A DNA stretch of 64,000 bases, from contig NZ_JANIET010000001.1 of the NCBI RefSeq assembly GCF_024506435.1, forward strand, positions 620,001-684,000. Direction: 5' to 3'. Origin of the DNA: Pantoea trifolii. GTDB lineage: Bacteria > Pseudomonadota > Gammaproteobacteria > Enterobacterales > Enterobacteriaceae. The stretch's first letter is position 1. The number at the start of each line of letters is the position of its first letter. Positions 63,590-64,000 of this stretch are shown piece after piece. The notes under the pieces are model-generated. The model worked only from the letters and a program-made list of their open reading frames with translations, searched no databases and had not been told where the DNA came from. The translations under genes were made by a program, and so were the position numbers.

Positions 63590-64000
63590 CTACACCGCTT
63601 TTAACGTGCAGTTACCACAACGTTCTACATCGGGGATGCGATAGCGCTGGCAGCAGCTGCGTCGCTCCATTTCGCCATTGCGCGGGATCATGGTGCGATA
63701 CAGCGGGTTATCGCTGCCATCGAGCAGTGACTGAGTGAAAAATAGCGCCTGCTCTAACTGCAAAATCGTCTCTTCCGGCAGCTGGTTTTTCAACTCGCCA
63801 AGGAACCAGTAAAACGAAAAGCCCATGTTGTTCCAAATGAGCTTTGCATTGATATCACCGTGCTGTGTCATGCCATTCACTGCCGGCATCAGGCATTGCT
63901 GAATCAGGCGATCGATACGCTGCTGGCCATTGAAGTAGCGCGCATCCTCATCTTCCTGCACATCCAGCCAGAACGCGCACGGATGGCCGTTTTCGTGGAA
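63590..64000 (-). CDS. fhuF: siderophore-iron reductase FhuF, C-terminal part, cut by the window edge
   Basis: The minus-strand frame is open to 64000 (reads FHENGHPCAFWLDVQEDEDA... inward), so the N-terminal half of a ~260-aa protein lies outside. The C-terminus has the [2Fe-2S] signature RSCCQRYRIPDVERCGNCTL: Cys-Cys-x10-Cys-x2-Cys, specific to FhuF. FhuF reduces ferric iron from hydroxamate siderophores in the cytoplasm and is normally Fur-repressed; its promoter is not in the window. Confidence 0.92.
   Translation of the reverse strand, partial: FHENGHPCAFWLDVQEDEDARYFNGQQRIDRLIQQCLMPAVNGMTQHGDINAKLIWNNMGFSFYWFLGELKNQLPEETILQLEQALFFTQSLLDGSDNPLYRTMIPRNGEMERRSCCQRYRIPDVERCGNCTLKAV

Overview
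The window is chromosomal DNA of an enterobacterium, most likely Erwiniaceae and Pantoea-like. Inferred support: E. coli-like genes and gene pairs (pepA-holC-valS, lptFG, yjiN, yjgR, marC, yjjA, leuX, yqjC, yecA, opgB, fhuF), a periplasmic three-subunit gluconate-type dehydrogenase, and many short GGTCGCCAT...ATGGCGACC hairpins between genes. The host DNA is G+C-rich. The leuX island and the large helicase gene are visibly richer in A+T.

Region 1 (1-20.8 kb) is core genome: valS (cut by the left edge), holC and pepA on the minus strand; divergent lptF-lptG for lipopolysaccharide export; yjiN and yjgR; a peptide-type ABC binding protein; the dehydrogenase operon (Tat-exported small subunit, GMC flavoprotein, triheme cytochrome c); marC; an unknown acidic protein; an AhpD-fold protein divergent from a MocR regulator; and yjjA. 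Two copies of a ~125 bp inverted-repeat element and a 69 bp palindromic element lie between these genes.

Region 2 (20.8-34.9 kb) is the most unusual part. An element of about 13.9 kb sits directly behind an intact tRNA-Leu(CAA) gene. It ends at a degenerate tRNA-Leu-like copy, and the probable leuX terminator lies just beyond. It carries two tyrosine recombinases; a minus-strand module with a ribbon-helix-helix protein, a Rap1a-like protein, a lipoprotein and small membrane or secreted proteins; a ~1.65 kb gene-free segment with iteron-like repeats beside an A+T-rich tract; a compact operon of about ten mostly unknown small genes that includes a winged-helix replication-type protein; and a capsid operon (lambda D-like decoration protein, lambda E-like major capsid protein, 633-aa tape-measure or ejection-like protein, 52-aa membrane protein). 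I see no terminase, portal, head protease, tail or lysis cassette. My reading is a replicating satellite-like element that makes its own shell and borrows the rest. Both plus-strand operons start from near-consensus promoters followed at once by intrinsic terminators. An identical 18 bp palindrome occurs twice at the capsid operon.

Region 3 (34.9-64 kb) is mixed core and accessory DNA: yqjC, a DUF1493 protein, a quinone reductase with a divergent LysR gene, an isolated A+T-rich 1080-aa SF1 helicase, a DUF1176 protein, an IS3-family (IS150-group) insertion splitting one hairpin repeat, yecA, an oxygenase plus MetQ-like binding protein pair, a serine beta-lactamase-like lipoprotein, an RcnB-like protein, another MocR regulator, a GNAT enzyme, opgB, tautomerase/LysR, a sugar transferase, a beta-propeller protein, a histidine phosphatase, a nucleoside-type operon (MFS, LacI, nucleoside hydrolase) with a palindromic operator candidate in its promoter, a second MFS carrier, a YbaK-type deacylase, and the 3' part of fhuF cut by the right edge.
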